Shown here piece by piece: positions 1 through 12,500 of a DNA stretch of 64,000 nt. The notes under the pieces are model-generated. The model saw only the letters and a program-made list of their open reading frames with translations. It searched no databases and had not been told where the DNA came from. The DNA is taken from assembly GCF_026745355.1 (NCBI RefSeq), contig NC_079207.1:36466742-36530741 (forward strand), written 5' to 3'. Both the position numbers and the translations under genes were made by a program. The stretch comes from Beta vulgaris subsp. vulgaris (Eukaryota > Streptophyta > Magnoliopsida > Caryophyllales > Amaranthaceae). How positions within the stretch are numbered: the stretch's first letter is position 1; the number at the start of each line of letters is the position of its first letter.

Positions 1-1000
1 ATAATTTGTGGAAAATGTTGCAAGCAAGTTAGATATTCGTAGTCCCCATAATTGTCACGAAGGAATGTTGCATGTATCTTTTGAACTCCAAACTTGTGGA
101 TTTGGCTTGAAGTTTGATTGAATAATTTCCTGAATAGTAGATTTTTCTGTCAGTCACACCTCTTTGCACTTTCTGTCTCAGCTGTAAAGAGGGAGGGATA
201 AAGAAAATTGTTACTTGAAATGAAGCTGCTATATCTAATTGTTCCTTCATTTTCATAACAATTTTCTTTATCCTACTTAATACAGTTCGATCAGAAGCTG
301 CTATAGTGCTATTCTTGTGATGTTGTAGCAGAATATGCTACTTGATTTGTCTTTTTTTTCTTTGTTCATGTATTGTTTTTCCATTCTGTGTCTGGTTTTA
401 CCCAAAAAGTGCTTGTTTATGCTATGGCGAAAATCTCATTTCACAAACCCTGCAAGCCACTAGCAAATCTAGAAGACGCTGCAGTTGCAACTATTGAGAT
501 GCTGTCAAGATTTGATTTTGGATTTCTTCATGGAAAAAGTCCCACTCTACAACTATATTCACCCACCCCTCATATATCAAGTTTGTTCACTGCAGATTTT
601 TTCCAATCTTGTGATTCTGAATTAAAATAAGTTACCCCAGTCCCCATGTACTATTTTGGCTGATTGGTTTTAATTTGTTCCTGACTTCTTGTGTTGCACT
701 TTTTCTGTTCGAAAAAGCACAAATGAATGCCACCAGTGCAACTATATTTTCAAACCCTTGACCAACCCAGAATCCCTTCTAAATGACAAAAGTTGTCCGA
801 TAAAGCAAGTTTTCGTTTAGGTGAAACAATTCCTGGACTTCATATTTTAGTATCTGTACACTTGCAGCTTCTGTCATCCTATATTGCCAACTTGCTTATG
901 AAGTTATTGCCAAATGCCAATGTTACTTTGGTATGATTGTTAACCTTGAGATACCAACTTAATGCCAATTATTCAAAATGTTCTGATTCATTACTTCCAG
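1..1000 (+). other. Probable intron of the GCIP-like gene
   Basis: I see no convincing coding exon here. The stretch ends in a good plant 3' splice site: a T-rich tract followed by cttccag at 994-1000, directly before the exon at 1001. The N-terminal half of the protein family is missing from the downstream exon, so its exons should lie to the left of this window or be too short to see. The short open frames here show no family features. Confidence 0.5.
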
Positions 1001-1722
1001 GGCCTCATGGTAGCAGTGAGCAACAAACGACCATTCCACGCTTAGCTGGCACGGTCTGGGAAGCATGTTCTGCTCTTAAGAAGACTCCTGCTACAAATAT
1101 AGTTGCGATAGGGCGGGCGATGACTCGGATTGCTGTCTCCATGAAGGACGTGTTACGTGAAATGAAGGAACTCGAACCGTGTTCTTCTGATCCAACCGGT
1201 GAAGCAGAAAGCCAAGCCCTGGAAAGCAATGATGTTGATGCTGATGATGAGTTTGGTAAAGACCTATCACCTGAAGAGATGAAAGTTGCTCAATTAGCAA
1301 TTGGAGTTGTGTCAGAAGCAATTATTGTCATCAAGGAACTTATACGATCCATTACTGGATTGCTGAAGAAGGAAAATCTTAGAGATGAGCAAGATGGGGT
1401 TGAGTACTTGGAAAAGCTATTGAAGCTTTGTCGTAGCATTGGGGTTCAGGTGGATGAGCTTGGAGCTTGTCTTTATCCACCACAAGAATTCTCGGCAATA
1501 GCTGAATCCTGCAAAGAAATGTCCAACTTGATAGATGAAGTGGGTAAAGAATTAGACAATTTAAATGGCTCTATAGAAGCTTTCTCTAAGGGATGCAAAT
1601 CATTGCATAATGCCTTGGAAATGCTGCAAATAGAAACTTCTGCCTCTGTTGTTGCTGATGCAATTCCACAAAATTCCAGTGATATGGTAGAACAGATGCA
1701 GAATCTTGCTGTACAAGATTGA
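1001..1722 (+). CDS. Cyclin-D1-binding protein 1 homolog (GCIP family), last coding exon, 5' partial
   Basis: This exon encodes the C-terminal ~240 residues of a protein that I match to the plant GCIP/cyclin-D1-binding-protein-1 family. Animal members are helical, leucine-zipper-type proteins that bind cyclin D and modulate the cell cycle; the plant role is less certain. Recognisable blocks are TVWEACSALKKTPATN, AIGRAMTRIAVSMKDVLREM, an acidic linker (DVDADDEFGKDLSPEEM), and long amphipathic helices ending in IGVQVDELGACLYPPQE and SCKEMSNLIDEVGKEL. The exon begins after the cttccag splice acceptor at 1000, with two bases completing a Gly codon, and stops at TGA 1720-1722. An in-frame ATG at 937 lies in the intron and is not the start. 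The gene is tail-to-tail with TATC. Family assignment is from memory of conserved blocks, not a search. Confidence 0.78.
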
Positions 1723-1982
1723 TGATCTTTGACAAACTTGTCATTCTTGCTGGTAGAAAATTTACAGTTTAACGAGTATGGACATATACAAATTTGAGCA
1801 TCTAGTTGTGTTGGATTTGAATGCCAGAATACATTGTAACTTGTTGCCCAAAATTGTCTTATGGCATAATCCATGAGTTCCATCTTGTAAGTACAACCGT
1901 TACACATTGATACAAACAAGATATATAAACTATACAAATTTAACCACATTGGCAAAGGCCGTTAACGTAATTTGTTGAAAAA
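1723..1982. other. Convergent 3' region between the GCIP-like gene and TATC
   Basis: Only 260 bp separate the two stop codons, so the 3' UTRs and poly(A) signals of both genes must lie here and probably overlap. It is AT-rich with no further coding sequence. Antisense overlap of the two transcripts is likely but is inference. Confidence 0.6.
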
Positions 1983-2192
1983 CTAGCGCCCAATGAACTT
2001 CACCACCCAGGCACCACCAAGATAGAGCCCTAAAAGTGGCCCTGCCAGGAGCAGTTGGGTCAAGGGATCAGTTGATGGTGTAAGCACAGCAGCAGCGACA
2101 ACAGCACCAACCACAACATATCTCCAAATTGAGAGCATTTGATCTCCAGAAACCAAACCTGTCTGTCCCAGCAAAAGTTGTATGACTGGAAC
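1983..2192 (-). CDS. TATC: TATC coding exon 4 (C-terminus)
   Basis: The acceptor is AACTCACAG|GTTCCAG. The exon runs from [10 protein letters not shown] through the last two membrane helices to the TAG stop at 1985-1983. It joins exon 3 in phase 0, giving the family-typical SFQVPVIQ sequence. Confidence 0.95.
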   Translation of the reverse strand, partial: VPVIQLLLGQTGLVSGDQMLSIWRYVVVGAVVAAAVLTPSTDPLTQLLLAGPLLGLYLGGAWVVKFIGR

Positions 2193-3497
2193 CTGTGAGT
2201 TACCAAAGAAAAAGATCAAACAACGGCTTTATCATGAAGCACAAGCAAAAGCCTTAAAAAAAAGCCCAAGCAAGAGTTGCCCTGATTGCATCCACAAAGC
2301 ACCATAACAATGAGAATCACCATCACCACAACCTAATCAGAATCTTATTTATCATGTCACCATGAGGTTGAGCCTCACCTAGGCAGACAAACCTAGAAAG
2401 ATCCTCAAAATAGTGGAAGAAATGTGGGAAAAAGACACCAAAGAGAGGAAAATTACGCATACGAACACACAAACTAAAATGTCAAAGAAGATGAGCGGCC
2501 ATCTCTGTCTATAAGAGAAGTAAAAATTAAAGCATGCAGACAGAGTTTGAGATTTACATCTATAAGATTTGTTGAGGATCAGGGGGTTGTTGTTCTGCTA
2601 TGCACAACAGAAGCAACTAGATGCACAATCATCTTTATCTAGAAATTCTAGATTGTGAGGTGGCTTATTACTCCTCGAAGCAGTTAATTAGCGTCCAAAG
2701 AAAAGCATGTTCAATCAAACACCACTAGAAATCTTCCCGAGGGGGATACTTAGGCTTGCAGCAAAGCATCTACATGTGTGAAAGGGTGGTCTTTATGACC
2801 TTACAATAGGTGCATTTCATTTCTCACGCTTATATTATATTATCAGATATTTCTGACCTTTTACATAAAATGTCATTAATCAAGTGTCATTTTGTAATTT
2901 TCAAGTGTGTATCAATTTCTGAAAGTATCATTTCTCAAGTTTTCTATGTCATTTGCAAGTATCTGTGACATTTTACATAAAATGTCATTAATCAAGTGTC
3001 ATTTCCTCCAAGGGTTATTTTCCGTAACTTCGAGATCAGTTTTTCGAGATTTTGGAGTCATTTTTCAAATATTTTGTCATTTATAAAGGTATCATTATTC
3101 AAATAACCTGCTGCGTCCTCTTTATAAGTGGTATTCATTTTCGCATCAAGTCAGTTTTAAAGTATTCTGTGTCAATTTTTAAGTGTTTGATGTCATTACT
3201 CAAGTATGTTGTGCCATTTCTACAAGTATGCTGCACATCTACGGAGGGTTTGCCCAAGAACCCATAGTAATATATATACACATACATGCATACATATAAG
3301 ACAGAGAGAGAGAGAGAGTACAAAGTTGAGGACAAGTTGTCCTCATACAGAAAACTCAGATACAAAATAATTCCAATTGCTTCGAATTTGACCAAGCAAG
3401 TCTAGCTCTTAAAAGCCAAACCGCCTTATCTCACACACGTATACATACATACATAAATACATACATACATACATACATACATACATACATACATACA

Positions 3498-3529
<32 letters not shown>

Positions 3530-6500
3530 GAGAGTATAAAAGTAAGAGGACAAGTAATCCTTAAACAGCAAACTTAAATAAGAAATTAAGCGAATTGATC
3601 CCAACAACCATAGCCAACAAAGAGGCTTGTAAGTAATCCTATCCCACAATAGCATGCACATATCTCATTCTAACCATAAACACCACAAAATTTCTATAAG
3701 AATGTTCATCCACATAATCTTTTTCTACTTGGTGTCCCTCCAAGTCCCAGAAAACATACTATAAAGCCATCCAGTACAGTAATTAGAAAGACCTAGGGCT
3801 TTCCAAGCAATAGGAAATGCCCCAACTAAAGATAACATGCCACTTCATGAAGAAGGAAGAAATTACATGACAGCATCAATCACCATTGGCTCAACAAAGC
3901 ATGTAGATGTCTGATACGACAGCCAACTCTGGTCTTTTCTTCTGGAGCTTATTATTAGTGCTATACTGCTATTCTGCCGAACACAAAAACCCACACACTA
4001 GTTCTCAACTTAATAAGCCCTCCAGTCTCCAAATAAATCATGGGTGTCAGCTTTGAAGATATTGAACCCACATGCAGTCCAGAGAACATGGAGGCAGTGC
4101 AGCGGCAAGTGTTTTCATAATTTCATCTTTTCTCGAACATTTGGCTTAGTCTTAAATGAAAAGCTTTCTAAATTGCATGCAACAGTATCAAGAAGTTAAA
4201 AGTACAACTGAATTCAATAAGAAGGTCCAAGAAACATTACCTGGAAAGACAAGCCTGTGCTGAACATCAGGATAAGAACAAATTCAAAATATTGATCAAT
4301 CGACCAAAGTGATTCAACAACTCCTTCCGCATACGTTACGAAGAAGTTCAATGCTGCTGGGGTGAGAACAAGGTAGGAGAAGGTGATACCAGCATAGAAC
4401 AGTACAGAAGAGCCTAATACAATAGGTCCCAGGAATCTTCTCTCTGCCCTAGTAAGACCAGGTACCACAAATGCGATAATTTCGTAGAGGATCACAGGGC
4501 TTCCAAGGAGAAGACCACAGTATCCTGAAACCTGAAGCACAAACTAGATTCTTGTCAGCAGTCTTGGAAGTTTATGTATTGTACAGACGTAGAAAGAAGA
4601 TGAGGTTAAGGAGGCCCACATTGTAATAATCACATCAACAGTTCATGTATCACGACAATCAAAGAGAATCCAGTAATTTCAACAAAGATTCTACTTCTAA
4701 TGGATAATCTAAGATCAATCAATAAGTCCATTCATTTCAGTGTGGTCAGATGTTTCTAATTTGCGCACAGGCTACAAGCCACTAATCATCTTCCACAATA
4801 TTTAACATACTCCTCGCTCTCTAAATATCTCAATATACAGATTTTAGTTGTTTGTATATTGGAAAATATACAGAGGCCAGTGACCCAGCGTAACAAATTG
4901 ATAATCACGTCAAGACTGCCTTTTTTCTAGTCCTCTAGGGGAATCCAGCGGAAGTAGATCATGGGTTAGAAGGCTTCTCTGAATCGCATTGATCCCATTC
5001 ACAAGAATAAATCTCCTGAACATAAACCTTTAGAAGGCAAGCCCAAAGTTAATGACTGACATCATAGTGCAATGCCATAATAAACTACGGAAAACTGCTT
5101 ACCAGATCAATGTTTTGAATACTCAGTTGCTTGCAACTGAGGTCCACCTGAGCTACTTTAGATATGAATCGAAACTTCTCTTAACATATTCAGTAAACTT
5201 TTGAGTAAAGATATCTTCATAGTAACCTGCTCAGGTGAAATTTAAAGGGAATAACACGTCACCTAGTAAAAGTCTAAGTCTGCTACCCTCCTTATACAAT
5301 ATTGGGTCTTGTTTATCTGTGTTTATCCATCATTCAAATAACTCTAAAGCGAAGCTCCCATCTAAAACCAGCAATATGAGCTTCCAGATCATGCTCCTGT
5401 TTATGAGTCAATAAATAAATAATTTTTCCATAATGAAAGTAACATCTATACTTCAGGCTTCTGGGGCATAACTAGGGAACCCCCAATCAGAAATACGCTT
5501 TTGCTTACATTTGTGAGTCCTAACTGGTAGATTTGATGGTTAAAGATTCTAGTAAACTAATGACCTCCCATAAATAAGAAGCAGTTGGCATTACATCCAA
5601 AATTCTATGGGTAATTAGATTCTGCTTCATGCCTTCAACAAGAGGAAGAGGACTCTTCACCGAGGAAGATTGAAGGCTGCCATAAAACTGCAGTCCACAG
5701 CTGACAGCACTAACAAGCAACTTATAGAGAACAAATAAAACAACTAAGGCGCAAGAGAGGGGAAGTAGTACGATGTAGCAGCACCAAAATGACTTCAATC
5801 ACAGACAGCAAAAGATCAGGGTGGACGGAGCAGCTTATCTCATCAGTGGTGGTTCTAGGTGCTCATCACGTGTAAAACACAAGTATACTGGTAAGTACAA
5901 CGGATGGATGAAAGAAGCTAAGATACAAAAATTGAAGTTATGTAAGGGAAAGGCATGAAGGGGAGGGGGAACTGTGGAATTATAAAAATATATGTAAAAG
6001 AGAACTACTATTACACTGCAACTACATCTATTTTGGCCAAGCCTTCTCTCCTAGTGCCGGTTCTTATCTTACAGCACTTCTCGTAAATTATAGACTACAT
6101 ATGCCACATTTTAAAAGTTTGATTTTTTTGATCCATTTAGAAAGATTACATAAATATGCCACCAATTTCACAATAACCACTACATCAAAGCCTTTATCCC
6201 AAAGGATGGGTCGTCTTTATGAATCAAGAGTATATCTCCAGACTCCAGTGATCGTCCACAAATATCTTCTTTCTCCAATCCTTATATTTAGCGTTATATG
6301 CTCCTGCAATCTATTTTTGTTCATATCCTTTTCAACTCCCACCATCCGAGTCCTCTTTGGCCTCCCTTGATTTACTTCGACAATCCCCATCACCCCAATT
6401 CTTCACTTTTCTTATCAATGCATCTTCTGGCCAACTTTGCACAAGCCAAAGCCAACATAGTCGGTATTGCTTTAGCCTCAGTATCTGGACCTTAATCCTT

Positions 6501-9500
6501 TCTTCGAATATCCTCATTTTGAATTTTACCCTTAGGGTATACCCAGGCATCCATCTCAACATACACATCTTTGCTACACCCTTCTTCTCAATATGATCCT
6601 TCTTGAATGGCCCAACATTCAGATCCAATATAATAGTGTTGTTCTAATAGCCAATCAATGATGGTTTCTTATCGATTGTGGAGGTAAGCTATGGTCGCAC
6701 AATAACCCACTTGCTGTTCTCCATCTTACTTAATCTATCCATTCCTTTTAGGAATTGATCTAGTGTACTTCAAGTACTCACTTAGCGGTAACTCCTTACC
6801 ATCTGATATGTGATATCAGTACATCTTCTTAGCTTATTCTGAGTACTTATTTGGCACTCCACGCACTCTGTCTTACTCTTACTTAGCCTAAAGGCCCTAA
6901 ACTCTTTGTGATTCTAAATTATGTCCGCAGCTCCAACATAGTTTTAACCCCAGACCTAGGCTCATCTATCAATACAATATCATCTGCAAACAGCATACCC
7001 CATGGCATCTTATCCTGGACAGATCATGTTAAAATTTATCTATTACAGTTGCAAAGAGGAAAGGACCTAATGGAGATCCCTGGTATAATCCAATCATAAT
7101 AGCGCAATCCTTCATTAGTCTTCCACATGTTCTAACATGTCTTTTTTACTTTATACATGTTTTTAGCTACTTCAATATATTTCTGTAGGATACATTCTTC
7201 GTCATTTCCCACCTAAGCACATCTCTCGATTTTAGTTGTTATAAACTGTGGATCTAACACTACCAGCCTTCAAAAGAAGTTGTTGCATCCTCTTAGCTGC
7301 AAATAAGCAATCCTTCTCATCTATTTCATCTGGTTTCGTATTTTACGTTGCTAATTTAGTTCCAAAAAGGGGGAGAGCCACAAATTTCTAGGAGAGGAAT
7401 CTTTTGAGGAAAGATACGGTAGAAACGGAAAAAGGTGCCCATGTGATCACGAGAGAGAAAGGATCGCACAACTATTTTTATTTACAAACAGCAAAAAAGA
7501 GGAAAGTGTTGCAACAAAAGAACAAAAGAAATTAGAGGAAGTATGTAAGTTTTATTCTTCGCACAAATAAAAACATGCATACAAATTGCAATTGAGATTG
7601 GGAACATGTACATGTGAGGAAACTTTCATTTCCATGTGTTTCTTTCTTTGGTCATTATTTTTTCGAACGTTTCAACATGTTTCTCAAACGGATACACAAG
7701 AGTTGTGGAATGTTTCCGTGCACTAAAGTTTGCATATGAAACTTCTATATACTTGCAAAGGAGGCATAGTCAGCATATCCTCATCAAATTATTTTCGCAA
7801 CCAGCAAATTCATCATTTTAAACGCATGAAAGTTAACGCATGAAAGTTAAGCAAACTCGACCTTTAATGTCGTGAAGAAGAACTCGCCAGGAGCTAGTTG
7901 CAGGAAACGAACTCCTTGCTCTTTAACTGGGGCCTCAAGGAGCACGATCAAATCTTTTGAGAAAGCAAAACAGCCCAAAATAGCTGCACCAACAGCCAAA
8001 ACTGACACAAATATTCTCTGACGAAGCTCCTCTAGGTGATCAAATATAGTCATCTCCGTATCATCAGGTAGATCATCTTTACTAGGATAAAGAAAATCAT
8101 AGAGACCACTCTGTCTACGTTCTTGGTCAACATTAACAAGTTCATCTGCCATGAGAAAATTCGACATTAGCTCTCAGAAACGTAATGCATCGCAGAGTAC
8201 AAGCCCATACATTGTTTTCTCTTTTTGGTAAATGAAAGAATGTATTAGTAACCAAATAATGAGTACAAGGGTAAACAACCCATACATTTTTATAATGCTC
8301 ATTTAGGAGACAAAGGATAGTATTAACATATGTTTACAGAAATAAAAAGACGGGGGACTGAAGGATAAACCAAATAGTTCATGAAACAGCTAAATGAAAT
8401 AAGAAACAGTAATGCTCATATGTCTTGCCACTACAAATTGCGAGCAAGAGGATCATAAGATTCACAAATTTCTCTATCGCAATGAAGCTACAATGTGAAC
8501 TACCAAATGGACTGATTACGCTAAGTCAATTGTCGCAGTATCGTTCCTCATTGCTCAGATATAATATATAATAAGCCAATGTTAATTTTTCCTATCAAAG
8601 TCATTTATATTGATTTATCACATTTATTAGTCCATATTATCTTTCAGGTATTAGAGCTGTTATCTACATTTCCATAAGGTGTGAGATCCGACAATAGATA
8701 GCCACAATCACCAAAACTAAGATTCTTGTTCCTATATGCATTATTAAAACCTACTAAAGGCGAAGGAGGAAATTGGGGGTCCATGAGTGCTAGTCCTACA
8801 ATAAATCAAACCTTGATATTATAGTGTAATATTAAACCACAAGAGGAGCACTGTGCCATACTAGCCAAGAGGCAAGAGACATAGAGAAGCCCAAAACTTC
8901 AAATCCAAAAAGAAAGGAAGTCAGGGAGAAGCAAGTTACGCGAGCAAACTTCAAAATCATGCAATGACTCAAAGAAGAAAAGAAAAGGGAGACAGATGAT
9001 GAAAAGGAGAAGATTTATTGACTTTATTTTGCAATCTTGATTCGGCTTGTGGAAAAATATGTGGCTAAGCATTCTTCAAATTAGAAAGAAAAGTATATAC
9101 AATGAGAAATTTAAGTTATTCGAGATTAAAGCTAATCATCCAATGTACATACTAGAGTATACAACAATATATTTCTCAGCGAAAAGGATGAATCAGTTTA
9201 GATGAGACAATAGCTAGATCTTGAAAATTTCAAATTCTCCAACAATTAGAGAGACGTGTGTCTCAGTTCAACACTCGCCCCTTCGTCCCTATTTCAACAA
9301 AAGGGGAAATACAAGAAAATAAAAGCTTATCATTTTCATTTAGTGGGAAATAGGGAATGGTTTATAAATTATGAAAATTCAAGTAAATCCCTAGGCATGA
9401 GCGGGTAAGTGGGAAGTATATCACATGCTATTTCCAAAATGGTTGATTCATCAAGTAAACCGTAACAGAGTCTCTTAAGCAAAAGGTCTAGAATAATGAC

Positions 9501-12500
9501 TAATGAGCATGTTACAGCAGAGCACGCAGGTATTTGAAGTTTGAAGTTCTACTTCGAAAAACATCCTGCCAAAAATAATAAGAGCATAATTTCCACATAT
9601 TCAGCTACTTTTGTATAGCTATAAACCTAATGAAAGTTATTTGTAACAAACTACTTCTACTCACTGTTACTGTTAGCACAAAAATATGGAAATAACAAGC
9701 AGAAATAATGAAGTTCAGGTTGATAATGGTGTTTGATTGATTATGAAGAACTCTATTACAAGGTAAGTCAAGGCTTTCGAGAGGCCAAGATCTCTCCCAA
9801 CTACACAAGGTAATTACTCAATTTCTGGATACCTTAACCCTTCCTCACCTCTCTTATTTATAGCCACTAGGTTCTTCCTTTTCCTACCCAAGCGCCACCT
9901 CACCATACAGCTCATTTAATTCAGAATATTCTCTGCCATTCTCTGATTATCCTCTGTCCCAGCAGTCTGAATATCCCCTGCTCCTCCAGGTGACCGTTGC
10001 CTTTTTTGTCCTTCTTTACCCCTCTTGCCACGTCTCTGATAAGTTACCAATATTGGCGGGCGTATTGGATTTGTTACATTACCCCGGTCCCAAACACTCA
10101 CCTTGTCCTCAAGGTGGAAGTGAGGAAAGCGACGTTGGATTGAATGGAACTCTTCCCATGTTGCCTCAAAATTTGAGGACTGCTGCCACTTGATAAGGAC
10201 TTCGACCCTTGGAGATGAGGGTGACCCTACTGTGCGTATGTCCAGAACTGCCTCTGGTTCAGCTAACCACTCCAAGTCAGATGAGATGTTACTTGGGAGT
10301 TCTGCCACAGCCTGGACCTCCCCTACTGCCTTCTTCAACTGAGACACATGGAACACTGGGTGAAGTTTACTGTGCGGTGGGAGTGCCAACTTATACGCCA
10401 CTGCCCCAATCCGTTGGGTGATGGTGAAGGGACCATAGAACCTCGGGGCTAATTTCTCAAAGGGCCTACGTGCCAAAGACTGCTGTCGGTACGGCTGCAA
10501 TTTAAGATACACCCTATCCCCAATTTCATATGCCTCCTGCCTCCTTTTCTGGTTTGCATACTTCGACATCCTTTGCTGGGATTTGATGAGATTAAGCCTG
10601 AGGTCATCCAGTATGGCTTCGCGTTCCAGCAGCAATGTTTCCACACTATCAACGGCGGTATGCCCTCTACCCAGGCGAATCAGTTGGGGGGGATCTCGCC
10701 CGTAGAGTGCCTTGAACGGAGTGATCTTGGTGGACAGATGAGGGGATGAATTATACCAAAATTCAGCCCAATGGAGCCATGTAGCCCATTGCCTAGGCTG
10801 ACCCGAAGTAAAGCAACGCAAATAAGCCTCCAAACATTTGTTAACTATCTCCGTTTGCCCATCCGTTTGGGGATGATAAGCGGTACTCCTCTTTAGGGTT
10901 GTGCCATGAAGACGAAAGAGCTCTTTCCAGAATAAGCTCATAAATATTCGATCCCTATCGGACACAATTGATGATGGAAATCCGTGCAATCTGACGATCT
11001 CTTTAATGAATACCCCCGCCACTGTATATGCTGTAAATGGATGCTTGAGAGTTAGGAAGTGTGCATACTTCGTGAGCCGATCGACCACCACAAACACCGT
11101 GTCACACCCCTTGGAACGAGGTAGGCCTTCGATAAAATCCATTGTTATTTCTTCCCACACCAACCTGGGCAACGGTAGAGGTTGCAGCAGCCCGGCTGGA
11201 CTCAAGTTGGTGGCTTTGAACTGTTGGCATACTCCACACCTCCTCACATATTTGGTTACATCACCACGCATGCCTACCCAATACCAACTCGTAGCCAACC
11301 TGAGGTAAGTTTTTAGGTCCCCCGAGTGCCCACCCGTGGGAGAATCGTGATTCTCTTCCAATAAACTCTGTACAAACACTGAGTTCTGTGGAATTACAAC
11401 TCGTCCTTTGTACAGCAACCTTCCCTCTACCACTGAAAAATATGGGTGAGCTCCTGGATCCTCTTGCACTTCTGCTGTAATTTTCTGCAGTGTCTGGTCC
11501 TGTTTGATTTCTTGACATAACTCCTCCCAGTCAACTTCTTGCCTACATTCTGTAGACCCCAATTCTACTTCCCCCGAATGTTTTCGGGATAACGCATCAG
11601 CCACGTTATTAGATGGCCCCGGTTTATATTGTATTTCGAAGTCTAGGCCCATTAACTTACTAACCCAACGCTGGTATTGTGACCCTATCTCTCGCTGCTG
11701 CATAATAAACTTGAGACTTTGCTGATCCGTGCGCACAATAAAATGTCTCCCAAGGAGGTAATGACGCCATTTTTGAATGGCTAGACAGATTGCCATTAAT
11801 TCTTTTTCGTAGACGGATCTAGCCTGTGAGCGTGGCCCCAACAATTTGCTGTAGAAGGCTATGGGGTGATTATTCTGCATTAAAACAGCCCCTACTCCGT
11901 ACCCTGACGCATCAGTTTCCAGGATGAAGGGTATCTTGAAATTGGGGAGCGCAAGAACTGGGGTATTTGTCATGGCTGTTTTCAAAGCTCGAAAGGCTTG
12001 GTCTGCTTCTTCAGTCCATCCAAAGGCATCTTTTTTAAGCTGAGCTGTCAGAGGTTGCGCGATATGTGCGTAATGAGCCACGAACTTTCTGTAGTATCCC
12101 GTGAGCCCAAGGAATCCCCTCAGCTCCTTCAAATTTTTTGGAGGTTCCCATTCTACCATGGCACGTATCTTCTCATAATCTGCCGCCACTCCTTCTCCAC
12201 TCACCTTGTGACCCAAGTATGCCACCTCCGGAAGGCCTATTTCGCATTTTTTCAGATTTACAAACAATTGGTTTGCCTCCAATGTTTGTAATACCATTCC
12301 CAAGTGACACTCATGATCCTTCTCATTAGCACTATACACAAGTATATCGTCAAAGAAAACAAGCACGAATTTACGAAGGAAGGGCCGAAATACCTCATTC
12401 ATTAGTGACTGGAAGGTGGCTGGTGCGTTGGTTAGGCCAAAGGGCATCACTAGGAACTCATAGTGTCCTTCATGCGTCCTAAATGCCGTCTTGTGAGTGT

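Larger units (their letters stand above)
2193..4240 (-). other. TATC intron 3
   Basis: Noncoding. At 2858-2894 and 2969-3003 a segment containing acataaaatgtcattaatc is repeated, within a stretch rich in gtgtcattt words. A GA microsatellite and a long ATAC microsatellite follow (separate entries). No transposon ends were recognised. Confidence 0.85.

Noticed and set aside
8145..8167. An ATG near exon 2 as an alternative TATC start
   Set aside because: The ATG overlaps the splice acceptor. Exon 1 supplies a good transit peptide and joins in phase to a family-length protein.
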